The position numbers and the translations under genes are program-made. A stretch of 64,000 bases of DNA from JBDSZL01 sp039925145 (GTDB taxonomy: Bacteria; Acidobacteriota; Vicinamibacteria; Vicinamibacterales; SCN-69-37), in the NCBI GenBank assembly GCA_039925145.1, contig JBDSZL010000004.1:66799-130798 (forward strand), read 5' to 3'. Of this stretch, positions 36,640 to 46,922 are shown piece by piece. A model generated the notes under the pieces. It did not search any database, had not been told where the DNA came from, and was given only the letters and a program-made list of their open reading frames with translations. The first letter of the stretch is position 1. Each line of letters opens with the position of its first letter.

Positions 36640-36807
36640 CTCATCGTCATCGCGATCGTCGCGGTTGTCGTCGTCCTCGCCTCGGTCATCCCGGCTCGTC
36701 GTGCCGCCCGCGCCGATCCGATGACCATCCTTCGCTGGTATTGACACAGCAACCGACGCTGACGCGCGCGCGAGGTTGTTGCGCTCGTCGCGGCATTCAA
36801 CGTGGCA
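36640..36807 (+). pseudogene. ADOP permease C-terminal remnant (168-bp direct repeat, copy 2)
   Basis: Repeats 33020-33187 with 7 differences. It encodes only the last 34 residues of an ADOP permease (VVVVLASVIPARRAARADP, ending MTILRWY) plus a stop at 36742-36744, then the same 63 bases of downstream DNA. No upstream part of the gene is present. Because the non-coding downstream part is shared too, this is a copied segment, not just a conserved domain. Confidence 0.85.
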
Positions 36808-36829
36808 ACGCGCGGCGAGCAGCGATTCG

Positions 36830-37291
36830 CTACCTCAGGTCGAGATGGAGGAACTGGTTGAACGGGCTCTGCTCGTAGTCGCCAAAGGCTTGTCCGTTCG
36901 TAAAGCCCCGTTTACGGTAGAGCGCCAGCGCGGCATCGAAGGCCGGGCCTGAACCGGTCTCGAGTGACAGACGTGTGTAGGCACGGCGACGAGCCTCGGT
37001 GACGATGTGCTCGAGGAGCACCGCGGCCACGCCTGTACGAAGATACGCGTCGGCTGTCCGCATGGATTTCACTTCGCCCGACGTCGCATCCAGTTCTTTC
37101 AACGCCCCGAAGCCCGTCAGTGCCTCGCCGTCCCACAAGGCATAGAAACTGATTTCTGGCTGCTGTAATCCAGACCAATCGAGTGCAAACACATGGCCGG
37201 CAGGAGAGTTGGCGTGCATGCCTTCGAGGTGCCGGCGCAGCAGCGCCTTCACGCGCTCGTCGTCGAAGTCGACAGGCTTGATGACCCTCAT
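36830..37291 (-). CDS. GNAT-family N-acetyltransferase
   Basis: 153 aa from ATG 37291 (MRVIKPVDFDDERVKALLRRHLEGMHANSP); the frame is open further upstream but that part does not look like the family. GNAT features: GEALTGFGALKEL, GEVKSMRTADAYLRTGVAAVLLEHIVTEARRRAYTRLSLETG (acetyl-CoA loop and following helix), and ALYRKRGFTNGQAFGDY. It would transfer an acetyl group from acetyl-CoA to an amine; the substrate is unknown. A related 34-bp palindrome lies about 40 bp upstream. Confidence 0.88.
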   Translation of the reverse strand: MRVIKPVDFDDERVKALLRRHLEGMHANSPAGHVFALDWSGLQQPEISFYALWDGEALTGFGALKELDATSGEVKSMRTADAYLRTGVAAVLLEHIVTEARRRAYTRLSLETGSGPAFDAALALYRKRGFTNGQAFGDYEQSPFNQFLHLDLR

Positions 37292-37332
37292 GACTATCTT
37301 TCGAGCCGAGATTACCATTGGGTTCATGGGCA

Positions 37333-37366
37333 CTCGCGAACGTCGGATGCAAGCATCCGCGTCGCG
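37333..37366. repeat. 34-bp near-palindromic repeat, copy 1
   Basis: Contains GGATGC-AA-GCATCC at its centre with CGCG ends. 31 of 34 bases match the element at 37995-38028. Each copy sits just upstream of a small minus-strand gene (here the GNAT). Confidence 0.75.
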
Positions 37367-37430
37367 TGACAATTCGGCGCGCGCCAGACGGCCTTGCGCA
37401 GATCCCGGGCACTTGCGTCCAGTTGTGGAG

Positions 37431-37937
37431 CTAAATTGGGTCTCCAAGCCGCAGGTTGAAGCGCTGCAGAAGCTCGGGAATGCTGGCTGGTTTCACTTCG
37501 AGGCCGTACTTCTCGCCCAGCGATCGCAGTGCCTCAGGACGGGCACCTCGTGATCCACCCAGATCAACGAGTTCAGCAAAGTACTGCTCGAATCCCGCCG
37601 GACAGATAATCTCCAGAATGCGCGCCGGTTTGTCGCCGGCGTTCCAGAACGTGTGCCACTGGCCGCGCGGCTTGACGATCAGGTCTCCAACGCTGCCGAC
37701 GACGACCTCTTGATCGAGGAGGGCGCCGACGCGCCCCTCTATCACGTAGCTGTATTCGTCTTCGCGGCTGTGTCGGTGCAGGGGCGCGCCGAGGGCGCGC
37801 GGCGACATGGGGTGTTCGACGAGCGAGAATCCACCTCCGGATTCAGCGCCATCGATCATGAAGCGCACGCCGATGCTTCCAAGGAAGCCTGCTCTGCCGC
37901 CATTGGCGCCGAGCACTCGTGCGGGCGTGGTGTCCAT
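37431..37937 (-). CDS. Cupin-domain protein
   Basis: 168 aa from ATG 37937 (MDTTPARVLGANGGRAGFLG), with AAAGG about 8 bases upstream. It is a single cupin barrel: GGGFSLVEHPMSPRALGAPLHRHSREDEYSYVIEGRVGALL (metal-binding H-R-H and E) and the second motif GDLIVKPRGQWHTFWNAGDKPARILEI. These are typical of metal-binding small-molecule enzymes or sensors; the ligand is not evident. Confidence 0.88.
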   Translation of the reverse strand: MDTTPARVLGANGGRAGFLGSIGVRFMIDGAESGGGFSLVEHPMSPRALGAPLHRHSREDEYSYVIEGRVGALLDQEVVVGSVGDLIVKPRGQWHTFWNAGDKPARILEIICPAGFEQYFAELVDLGGSRGARPEALRSLGEKYGLEVKPASIPELLQRFNLRLGDPI

Positions 37938-38397
37938 GTCAGGCCTTTCGTCTTGCGGCGATCGCGAAGATGAACCCAAAGAGCGCCTCGTGGCCTCGCG
38001 AACGTCCGATGCTACCATCCGCGTCGCGCCACCAATGCAGTCTGCGCGCGCGCGATTGGGCGTAAGACGCCGAGCCCAGCCAGACCAGCTGTCTCCAGTC
38101 ACCCTTCACTATGGTGTCACTCACGATAACTATTTCCTGCTCCCGAAGTGCTGACGAACCGCCGTCACAACACGCGGGCTCTCCGAGCCCAATGGCGCGT
38201 CCCGCGACTCACTTCTTTGTACTCCGCTCTCCCGAAGCCCGGAGCCGCGCTGCCGAGGCCACCGAGCAGTTTCTCGAACGGATGCGTTGACCAGGCGTTC
38301 TGCCTCGACGAGTCCTCTCGTCGCGATGCGCGCCGACTGAGCGTTACGGCCGACCCGTCAGGGCACCCGACACGGCGCGGTGTAGCATGTCCGCACG
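37938..38397. other. Intergenic region with one repeat
   Basis: 460 bp between the cupin start and the following plus-strand gene. It holds the second 34-bp palindromic repeat and a short minus-strand frame (about 61 codons) of no known family that runs through it. I see no convincing gene, tRNA or promoter. Confidence 0.4.
37995..38028. repeat. 34-bp near-palindromic repeat, copy 2
   Basis: 31 of 34 bases identical to 37333-37366, in the same orientation. It lies about 57 bp upstream of the cupin start. The centre here is GATGCTACCATC, a weaker palindrome. Confidence 0.75.
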
Positions 38398-39597
38398 ATG
38401 ACCCTGGTCACCACCGTTACTGGCCGTCGCACAGCAGTGGTCGGCGATGTCGTGACGTACCGCGCGACGGGCTTCAGCCCCGCGACGCCCTCACGTGCTG
38501 ACATGGCGGCGGTGGGCTGGTTGGTGAAGGCAGAGGACGGGGCGGCACTCGCCAGCATGGCGAATTGCGGCCCTGAGTTCGAGGTGACCATTCCCATGTC
38601 GTGGGCCGGTCATGACGTGCTCGTCATGCCGTTCCTGCGGGCGCCGTCCGCCGCGATCGCGGTGACCACCAGTGTGGCTCCCGTGACAGCTCCCGCCCCG
38701 ATCGCGACCGGTGAGGCGGCGCCGCTCGAGGTCCGGATCGAGAAGGACCTGCGGCGCTACTATGCGTCGGTCGGTGACGAACCGCGCTTCTTTCTGGGAG
38801 CTGATGTCGTGTATGGCGCCCGACGTGGGCTGATGAACTCGGCCAACCCGCCAGGCCCGCGTTATGCGGCAGAAGACTTCGAGGGGGCGCACGGCGACTG
38901 GGCCTGGTATCTGCAGCCCACGATCACGTGCGAAAGCAATCGCTCCTTCGCCTGCCTCAACACCTACGACACAGCGGCGTTCACGTTCGGTCACGCGCAG
39001 TTCGCCGCGCACACGCCGGACGACAATTTCGTCCTCGTGTTTCGAGAAGCCCTGGGCCAACCTGAGGCGTCCTCCTATTTCCCCGACTTGACGGTGACCC
39101 GCGGACGTATCCACCTCGTGACGGAGACGGGAATGAAACCTCTCGAGAGCGCGACGTCTACCCGGCCGCTCATGAGCTATCTGAACCCATCGCCCGATTC
39201 GATCGATCGTGAGGAGACCGATCGCGCCGCCCGGCTCGTGCACTGGTGTGTCAGTCATGCGGCGCTGCGAGAGCTGCTGGTTGCCTTCTTCGTGCGACAA
39301 CAGCGGGCCAAGCTGAATACGCACGCGCGGAAGCTGCCGCTCGAGGGCCTCACGGACAAGCTCTGCCTCACGGTGCTCGACATCCTTCACCAGGGTCGCG
39401 CGAAGTACGCGGCTATCCAGGCGGCGCTCGAAAAGGCCGATCCGTTCGATGCGCTGCTTGCTCTGGGCGCGTCCACGTACAAGGAGCGTGTCGGCACGCT
39501 CCGGCAGGAGATTCAAAAGCTCGAGGCTCGCGGACTCGTCGGCACGAAGGTGTTCAGCACGGCGGCAAAGGACTTCGTGGTTCCTGCAGGCGCGTAG
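38398..39597 (+). CDS. Ig-like plus putative lysozyme-like protein
   Basis: 399 aa, ATG at 38398, no signal peptide. Residues 1-95 look like an Ig-like sandwich (VVGDVVTYRATGF, MAAVGWLVKAEDGAAL, GPEFEVTIPMSWAGHDVLVMPFL). After a Pro/Ala linker, residues 110-290 form an alpha-rich domain with TCESNRSFACLNTYDTAAFTFGHAQF. The Glu followed at a distance by T-F-G-x-x-Q fits a lysozyme/chitosanase-type active site. The C-terminal 110 residues are helical (DILHQGRAKYAAIQAALEKADPFDALLALGASTYKERV). I do not recognise a named family. An unsignalled, modular wall-degrading protein of this sort could be an injected effector, but no secretion gene lies nearby. Confidence 0.5.
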   Translation: MTLVTTVTGRRTAVVGDVVTYRATGFSPATPSRADMAAVGWLVKAEDGAALASMANCGPEFEVTIPMSWAGHDVLVMPFLRAPSAAIAVTTSVAPVTAPAPIATGEAAPLEVRIEKDLRRYYASVGDEPRFFLGADVVYGARRGLMNSANPPGPRYAAEDFEGAHGDWAWYLQPTITCESNRSFACLNTYDTAAFTFGHAQFAAHTPDDNFVLVFREALGQPEASSYFPDLTVTRGRIHLVTETGMKPLESATSTRPLMSYLNPSPDSIDREETDRAARLVHWCVSHAALRELLVAFFVRQQRAKLNTHARKLPLEGLTDKLCLTVLDILHQGRAKYAAIQAALEKADPFDALLALGASTYKERVGTLRQEIQKLEARGLVGTKVFSTAAKDFVVPAGA

Positions 39598-39652
39598 ACC
39601 CGCCACGATCGACTAATCGACATGGCGGCCCGTGCGGCGTAATCTCCTCGCC

Positions 39653-40405
39653 ATGGCCTTTGCTACGTATCCGAGCCTGAAGGACAAACGCGTGTTCGTC
39701 ACCGGTGGCGCGTCTGGAATCGGCGCCGAGATCGTCAGGGCGTTCGCCGGTCAACAGGCGACAGTCGGCTTCGTCGATGTAGACGTGGACAGCGGCCGCG
39801 CGCTGGCTGCCGAACTGGGTGCCTCGGTGCGGTTCGAGGCGTGCGATTTGCGTGACATCGCGGCGCTGCGCCGCACGTTCGAGGCATTGGCGGCGGCCAT
39901 CGGGCCGGCGCAGGTGCTCGTGAACAACGCGGCGCGCGACGACAGGCACCGCTGGGAGGACGTGACACCCGAGTATTACGACGAGCGGCTCGCCACCAAT
40001 CTGCGCCACATGTTCTTCGCGATCCAGGTCGTCGCACCGGCGATGATCGCCGCCGGGGGCGGCGCCATCATCAACATGGGCTCCGACTCATTGTGGCGTG
40101 CGAGCGGCGGCTTCCCGATGTACACGACCGCGAAGGCGGCCGTCCATGGCCTCACGCGCGGGATGGCGCGCGATCTGGGCAAGCATCGCATCCGCGTGAA
40201 CACGCTCGTGCCCGGCTGGACGATGACCGCACGTCAGAAGGAACTGTGGGTGACGCCGGATGCTCTGGCCCGCCAGTTGGCTGCCCAATGTCTGCCGGAT
40301 CCCATCGAGCCGGTCTACGTGGCGCGCATGGCCCTCTTCCTCGCGTCCGACGACGCCGCGATGTGCACGGCGAACAACTACATGGTCGAGGCGGGCTCGA
40401 TCTGA
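39653..40405 (+). CDS. Short-chain dehydrogenase/reductase
   Basis: 250 aa from ATG 39653 (a GTG at 39632 would add seven residues). Classical SDR: VTGGASGIG cofactor loop (residues 17-25), VNNAARDD, GSDSLW with the catalytic Ser, YTTAKAA with Tyr and Lys, and PGWTMT after them. It ends as SDRs do (FLASDDAAMCTANNYMVEAGSI). The LV-D-V-D pattern after strand 2 suggests NAD rather than NADP. The substrate is unknown, perhaps a sugar. Confidence 0.9.
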   Translation: MAFATYPSLKDKRVFVTGGASGIGAEIVRAFAGQQATVGFVDVDVDSGRALAAELGASVRFEACDLRDIAALRRTFEALAAAIGPAQVLVNNAARDDRHRWEDVTPEYYDERLATNLRHMFFAIQVVAPAMIAAGGGAIINMGSDSLWRASGGFPMYTTAKAAVHGLTRGMARDLGKHRIRVNTLVPGWTMTARQKELWVTPDALARQLAAQCLPDPIEPVYVARMALFLASDDAAMCTANNYMVEAGSI

Positions 40406-40448
40406 CACGGGCGCACGGATCCCGCAAGCCTGCGCCCCGGCCGCCTCG

Positions 40449-42440
40449 TCATCCCTCGAGCAGCTTCGTGGCAGACGCAATCTGGGCGTCGGTGCCTATG
40501 ATGCCCAGCCGGTAACCGGCGGCGAGCTCGACATCGGGCCCCGGATTTACCCGCACGCCGGCAGGCGTGAGCACAGCCACGACGGACGCACCGGTTTTCG
40601 TTCGCAGCGCCGACTCGCCGATGGTGCGGCCCACCACGGCCGCTGCAGGCGCGATCTCGATCCAGCTGAGATCGAGGTCCCGGGTCGCGCTGACGAGCTC
40701 TTCGAGCAGTCGCGTCTGTTCCGGTGTCCGATGTTCGGATGTGTCGAGCGCCTCGTGACGCACGGTGTCGACATATCGCTGGACCTCGCGGGCCGGGAGA
40801 TCCAGATCGAGCAGCGTTCGTCTCACGATTTCGATCCCACCTTCGAACTCCGGTCGGACCACCTGTCCCACGCCGGCCTTCTTCAGCCGCTTGGCCGCTT
40901 CCCACGTCGCGGCGCGCGACACGACGCGGAGCGACGGCGCCAGTTGTCTCGCCGCACCAGCCACGGCCAGCGCCGAGGCGTCGTCTGCCACGGTAATGGC
41001 GAGCACTCGCGCGCGATCGAGTCCGGCCCGGTCGAGGATCTCGGAACTGGCGGCATCTCCAAACAGCACGGGTACGCCAATCTGCCGCAGCTTCGCGGCG
41101 CGCGTCGGGTCGGCCTCGACGACGAGACGCGGAATCTGCAAACGTCCCAGCGCTTCGGAGAGATGCCTGCCGACGCGTCCGCTGCCGACGATCACGACAT
41201 GGCCGGTGAGCCGGTCGACCGGCCCGTCGAACCGGAGCTGGCCGTGATTGAACCACCGCCAGAGCCGTGGTGACCGCTTGAGCGCGCGTTCGGCCGGATC
41301 GATCAGCTTGAACATGAAGGCGTTGAGCGTGATGGAAATCAGCGCGCCCGCCAGAATCAGCGAGTACTGGTTGGCATCGATCAATCCGAGTGCGAGGCCG
41401 GTCTGTCCCAGGATGAACGAGAACTCGCCGATCTGGCTGCGCCCGGCGGCGAGCACGAGCGCCGTGTGCGCAGGGCCCGGCAGTACCGCGCCGAGCAGAC
41501 CTGAAATGAAGGCCTTGAAGATCACGATCACGGAGGTCAGCACCAGGACCTGGCCCCAGTGCGAGGCCACGTAGACGGGATTGACGAGCATGCCAACGGA
41601 CACGAAGAAGAGGACGGCGAACGCCTCTCTGAAGGGGAGTAGGTCCGCTCCGATCTGGTGACTGAATGGCGACTCGCTCACGACCACCCCGGCCACGAAA
41701 GCGCCCAGCGCCAGCGACACGTTGAAGACGGCCGCCGAGACAAGGGCGGTGCCGGCCGCCATCGTCAACGCGACCAGCACGAACAGCTCGCGCGACCGCG
41801 TGTGCACGACGCGGCCCAGCAGAAACGGCACGACGCGCGTCCCGACGAGCATCATCAACAGGACGAACGCCGCCGCCTTGCCGAGCGCGACGCCCGCGGT
41901 GGTCCATGGGGAACCGGACGAAGGGACGGCGACGACCGGCAGCAGCACGAGCACGCCAACCGTGATCAGATCCTCGAAGACGAGCCAGCCGATCGCCACT
42001 TTGCCGTGCGGTGTATCCAGCCAGCCACGGTCCATCAGCGCGCGCATCAGCACGACGGTGCTCGCCACGGAGATAGCGATGCCGAGCAGCCAGGCGCCGC
42101 CGACCGAGAAGTGCCACAGACGGCCGAGACCGAAGCCGACGGCCGAGACGATTGCCATCTGCAATACGGCGCCAGGAACGGCTACCTGACGCACCTGCCA
42201 GAAATCGCGAAAGGAGAAGTGCAGGCCGACGCCGAACATGAGGAGAATGACGCCGAACTCAGCCAGCTGCCCGATCGCATGCTCGTCACCCCGAATGCCC
42301 GGTGTGAAGGGACCGAGCGCCACGCCCGCCACCAGATAGCCGACAATGGGAGGCAGCCCAATCCGGCGAGCGATCAGCCCTCCGAGTAATGCATAGGCGA
42401 GCGCCAACGTGATGGTGACGAGCAGTGGCAGTTCGGACAC
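40449..42440 (-). CDS. Kef/YbaL-type monovalent cation:proton antiporter with RCK domains
   Basis: 663 aa. About twelve membrane segments (1-390) with the CPA2 Asp/Lys-type core (VALGPFTPGIRG, LLGIAISVASTVVLMRALMDRGWLDT, GWLVFEDLITVGVLVLLPV). A TrkA-N/RCK domain follows (GHVVIVGSGRVGRHLSEAL, VVEADPTRAAKLRQIGVPVLFGDAASSEIL), then a TrkA-C domain (IGESALRTKTGASVVAVL, GYRLGIIGTDAQI). It would exchange K+ or Na+ for H+ and be gated by nucleotide binding to RCK. The closest named relative in layout is YbaL. Confidence 0.92.
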   Translation of the reverse strand: MSELPLLVTITLALAYALLGGLIARRIGLPPIVGYLVAGVALGPFTPGIRGDEHAIGQLAEFGVILLMFGVGLHFSFRDFWQVRQVAVPGAVLQMAIVSAVGFGLGRLWHFSVGGAWLLGIAISVASTVVLMRALMDRGWLDTPHGKVAIGWLVFEDLITVGVLVLLPVVAVPSSGSPWTTAGVALGKAAAFVLLMMLVGTRVVPFLLGRVVHTRSRELFVLVALTMAAGTALVSAAVFNVSLALGAFVAGVVVSESPFSHQIGADLLPFREAFAVLFFVSVGMLVNPVYVASHWGQVLVLTSVIVIFKAFISGLLGAVLPGPAHTALVLAAGRSQIGEFSFILGQTGLALGLIDANQYSLILAGALISITLNAFMFKLIDPAERALKRSPRLWRWFNHGQLRFDGPVDRLTGHVVIVGSGRVGRHLSEALGRLQIPRLVVEADPTRAAKLRQIGVPVLFGDAASSEILDRAGLDRARVLAITVADDASALAVAGAARQLAPSLRVVSRAATWEAAKRLKKAGVGQVVRPEFEGGIEIVRRTLLDLDLPAREVQRYVDTVRHEALDTSEHRTPEQTRLLEELVSATRDLDLSWIEIAPAAAVVGRTIGESALRTKTGASVVAVLTPAGVRVNPGPDVELAAGYRLGIIGTDAQIASATKLLEG

Positions 42441-42522
42441 GGCCAGACGATCCTATCCGGCTGCCGGATTGTCAGCGTGGCCATTTCACGGACGATCTGG
42501 GGCGCATCGATGGAGGTGGACC

Positions 42523-43503
42523 GTGCGGGGAATTATCGGGAGAGGGCTGGTACTGGCGGCCGCAATGATCTGCCTCGGCTTCGTGACGCCGGCTGCGGCG
42601 CCGCGCGCGCAGTCCGACCTCGATGCACTGATGAGTCAGGTGCTGCAGCGGCGCGACGAAAACTGGAAGAAGCTCCAGCAATACGTGCTCGACGAACGCG
42701 AGCAGGTGACACTCGACGGCCCGGGGGGCGGTCGTCTGTGGGGTGAGCGCCGAGAGTACACCTGGTATATCCGCGACGGCTTCTTCGTGCGCAGCCCGCT
42801 TCGAGTCAACGGCGCGGGAGTCCCCGAGGCCGAACGCCTCGAGTACGAACAGGACTTTCTCAAACGAGCAAAGCAGCGCGACAAGACGCCCGGTCGCGGC
42901 CAGTCGACGCCTTCTGCCGCCGCGACAACGCCCGTCGAAGCGCCAGCCGCCATGGAAGCGGTGCTCGCGCAAACCCGGCGTCCGCAGTTCATCGACTCCG
43001 CCTACTTCCTGCGTTTCAAGTTCGAACCGGGCCACTATGGCCTGGTCGGGCACGAGACCTTCGAGAAACGCGATGTATTGCGGGTCGAGTACTACCCCGA
43101 ACGGCTCTTCACCCACGAGCAGGATGCCCAGTCGCGTCGCCGCGCCGAGCGTCGCACGGACAGGAAGGAAGACGTCGAAGCCGCTACAGAGCGAGCGCTC
43201 AACAAGGTGGCGCTGGTCACCCTGTGGGTCGACCCTTCTGTCCGCCAAATCGTGAAATACACGTTCGACAACGTGGATTTCGACTTCCTGCCTGGGGCCT
43301 GGCTCGTGCGCGCCGATGATGCGCAGGCGACGATGAGAATGAGTGAACCCTTCCCGGGAGTGTGGCTGCCGGCCGACGTGCAGATTCGATTCAGGATGCT
43401 GACGGCAGCGGGTCCGTTCGACATCGCCTACCAGCTCGCGTACCGGGACTATCGTGAAGCGACGTCCACCGGGCGTCTGAAATCATCGGGAGCCACCCGG
43501 TGA
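42523..43503 (+). CDS. Secreted hypothetical protein, possibly LolA-like
   Basis: 326 aa. GTG start at 42523, chosen for the strong GGAGGTGG upstream and the signal peptide that follows (GLVLAAAMICLGFVTPAAAPRA). It has a helical start (DALMSQVLQRRDENWKKLQQYVLDE), a strand series (RLWGERREYTWYIRDGFFVRSPL), and a basic helix. The end has lipoprotein-carrier-like strands (HETFEKRDVLRVEYYPERL, LVTLWVDPSVRQIVKYTFDNVDF, FPGVWLPADVQIRF). Its stop overlaps the Omp85 gene's GTG (GTGA), which suggests a shared envelope role. Confidence 0.65.
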   Translation: MRGIIGRGLVLAAAMICLGFVTPAAAPRAQSDLDALMSQVLQRRDENWKKLQQYVLDEREQVTLDGPGGGRLWGERREYTWYIRDGFFVRSPLRVNGAGVPEAERLEYEQDFLKRAKQRDKTPGRGQSTPSAAATTPVEAPAAMEAVLAQTRRPQFIDSAYFLRFKFEPGHYGLVGHETFEKRDVLRVEYYPERLFTHEQDAQSRRRAERRTDRKEDVEAATERALNKVALVTLWVDPSVRQIVKYTFDNVDFDFLPGAWLVRADDAQATMRMSEPFPGVWLPADVQIRFRMLTAAGPFDIAYQLAYRDYREATSTGRLKSSGATR

Positions 43504-44831
43504 CGTCCCGTCTCGCTGCCACGACGTGTCTGATCGCCTGCGTGCTCGGTGCTGGGACGACGGTGGCCTTTGCCGGGACTCTCGAGCAGGGCGGTCCTTC
43601 GGCGTCAAGCCCGTCCGGCACGTCGCTCGGGAGCGTTGCGGCCGAGACCATTACGCGTGTGCAGGTGCACGGCAACACGCTCACGCCAGAATCCGATGTG
43701 CTCGCCATCGCCGGCATCGTTGTCGGAACGCCGTTCGGATCGACCACCATCGCCGAGGTCCGGACCAGGTTGCTGGCATCGGGCCGGTTCGACGACGTCG
43801 ATGTGCTGAAGCGCTTTGAATCCATTGCCGATCCGTCGCGCATCCTGCTGGTGCTTGTCGTCAACGAGCGGCCTGGACGGATCGTTCGAGGCGCGGCGCC
43901 CGGCGAACCGGCGCGCGTCATCGTGCGGCGAGGGATCCGCAATCTCATGTTTCTACCGATCCTCGAAGCCGAGGACGGATACGGCGTGACCTACGGCGCG
44001 CAGTTCGCGTTCGTGCGACTGGGCGGCGAGCGCGGCCGAGTGTCGGTGCCCTTGTCGTGGGGAGGAAACAAGCGGGCCGGAGCGATCTACGAGCGGAGCT
44101 TCGCGAGCCGGGCGTTGACGCGGATACAGGCGGGCGGGGAGGTCGTACGCCGAAAGAATCCGGCATACGAACAGAATGACGACAGGCAACGCATCTGGGG
44201 TCGTGCGGAGCGGCGCAGCGGGCCGGTCACGGTCGGCGTCACGGCGGCTTCCGAGCGCATCGGCTTTGCCGGTGTGCGGGAACGGATGGCCTCTGTCATC
44301 GGCGACGTCACCTTCGACACGCGCATCGACCCGATGCTGGCACGCAACGCCGTCTACCTGCACGGGGCGGTGGAACGGGTGGGGCTCTCGTCTGGAGCCT
44401 CCACGCGCCGCACGACGCTCGACGCCCGAGGCTATCTCGGGCTGGTGCGCCAGACTGTTCTCGTCGCGCGCGTCCTGCACCAGGGGGCGAGAGACGCGTT
44501 GCCGCCGTATTTGAAGACGCTACTCGGCGGCTGGTCGAATTTGCGAGGTTTCAGAGCGGGCGCCTTTGCGGGCGACAACCTTGCGGCCGGATCGCTCGAG
44601 CTGCGCATTCCGTTGTCGGCCGCCCTCTCGATTGCGCGGCTCGGCGTTACCGTGTTCACCGATGCCGGCGTGAGCTACGACGAGGGCGAGCGGTTCAGCG
44701 ATGCCCCCGTGCACCGCAGTGTGGGCGCTGGGGCCTGGCTGTCGGTGGCGGCGTTCCGGCTCGCCGTGTCGGTGGCGCACGGCCAGCACGCCGAGACGCG
44801 CGTCAACTTCAGTGCCGGGCTCGGCTTCTGA
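43500..44831 (+). CDS. Small single-POTRA Omp85/BamA-type outer-membrane protein
   Basis: 443 aa, GTG start overlapping the upstream stop. A signal peptide (TCLIACVLGAGTTVAFAG) precedes one POTRA-like domain (ITRVQVHGNTLTPESDVLAIAGIVVGTPF... RILLVLVVNERPG; residues 50-125). The remainder is a beta-barrel with alternating strands and the D15 signature region (LGGWSNLRGFRAGAFAGDNLAAGSLELRIPL). It ends in Phe (SAGLGF), the usual outer-membrane signal. BamA has five POTRA domains, so this is a smaller relative that may insert or export a specific protein. Confidence 0.85.
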   Translation: MTSRLAATTCLIACVLGAGTTVAFAGTLEQGGPSASSPSGTSLGSVAAETITRVQVHGNTLTPESDVLAIAGIVVGTPFGSTTIAEVRTRLLASGRFDDVDVLKRFESIADPSRILLVLVVNERPGRIVRGAAPGEPARVIVRRGIRNLMFLPILEAEDGYGVTYGAQFAFVRLGGERGRVSVPLSWGGNKRAGAIYERSFASRALTRIQAGGEVVRRKNPAYEQNDDRQRIWGRAERRSGPVTVGVTAASERIGFAGVRERMASVIGDVTFDTRIDPMLARNAVYLHGAVERVGLSSGASTRRTTLDARGYLGLVRQTVLVARVLHQGARDALPPYLKTLLGGWSNLRGFRAGAFAGDNLAAGSLELRIPLSAALSIARLGVTVFTDAGVSYDEGERFSDAPVHRSVGAGAWLSVAAFRLAVSVAHGQHAETRVNFSAGLGF

Positions 44832-44835
44832 TTGT

Positions 44836-44862
44836 GTTTTTCTCTGGTCTCGCGAGAAAAAC
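44836..44862. promoter_or_regulatory. Hairpin in the intergenic region before speA
   Basis: A perfect 9-bp inverted repeat (GTTTTTCTC 44836-44844, GAGAAAAAC 44854-44862) with a 9-base loop. It starts 4 bp after the Omp85 stop and ends 18 bp before the speA GTG. It could be a weak terminator, an attenuator or a repressor site. Confidence 0.55.
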
Positions 44863-44880
44863 TCCTTATCATTGAGCGTT

Positions 44881-46827
<1,947 letters not shown>

Positions 46828-46922
46828 CCGGCGATCGTGCGCCCGCGCCGTCGCCTCCGGGGCCCAGCCGCACACGAGCGCGCCGTTGCGGTTGGCGTTC
46901 TCCTGATGGAGGTCGTCTCCGC

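Noticed and set aside
36640..38030. Integron gene-cassette region
   Set aside because: Small genes with repeats are present, but no attC core pair (RYYYAAC/GTTRRRY) or integrase is visible.
37939..38124. Short 61-codon minus-strand gene upstream of the cupin
   Set aside because: It runs through the palindromic repeat and has no family pattern; more likely non-coding.
40378..42117. Long second frame on the Kef-antiporter strand
   Set aside because: Arg-rich out-of-frame shadow of the antiporter coding sequence.
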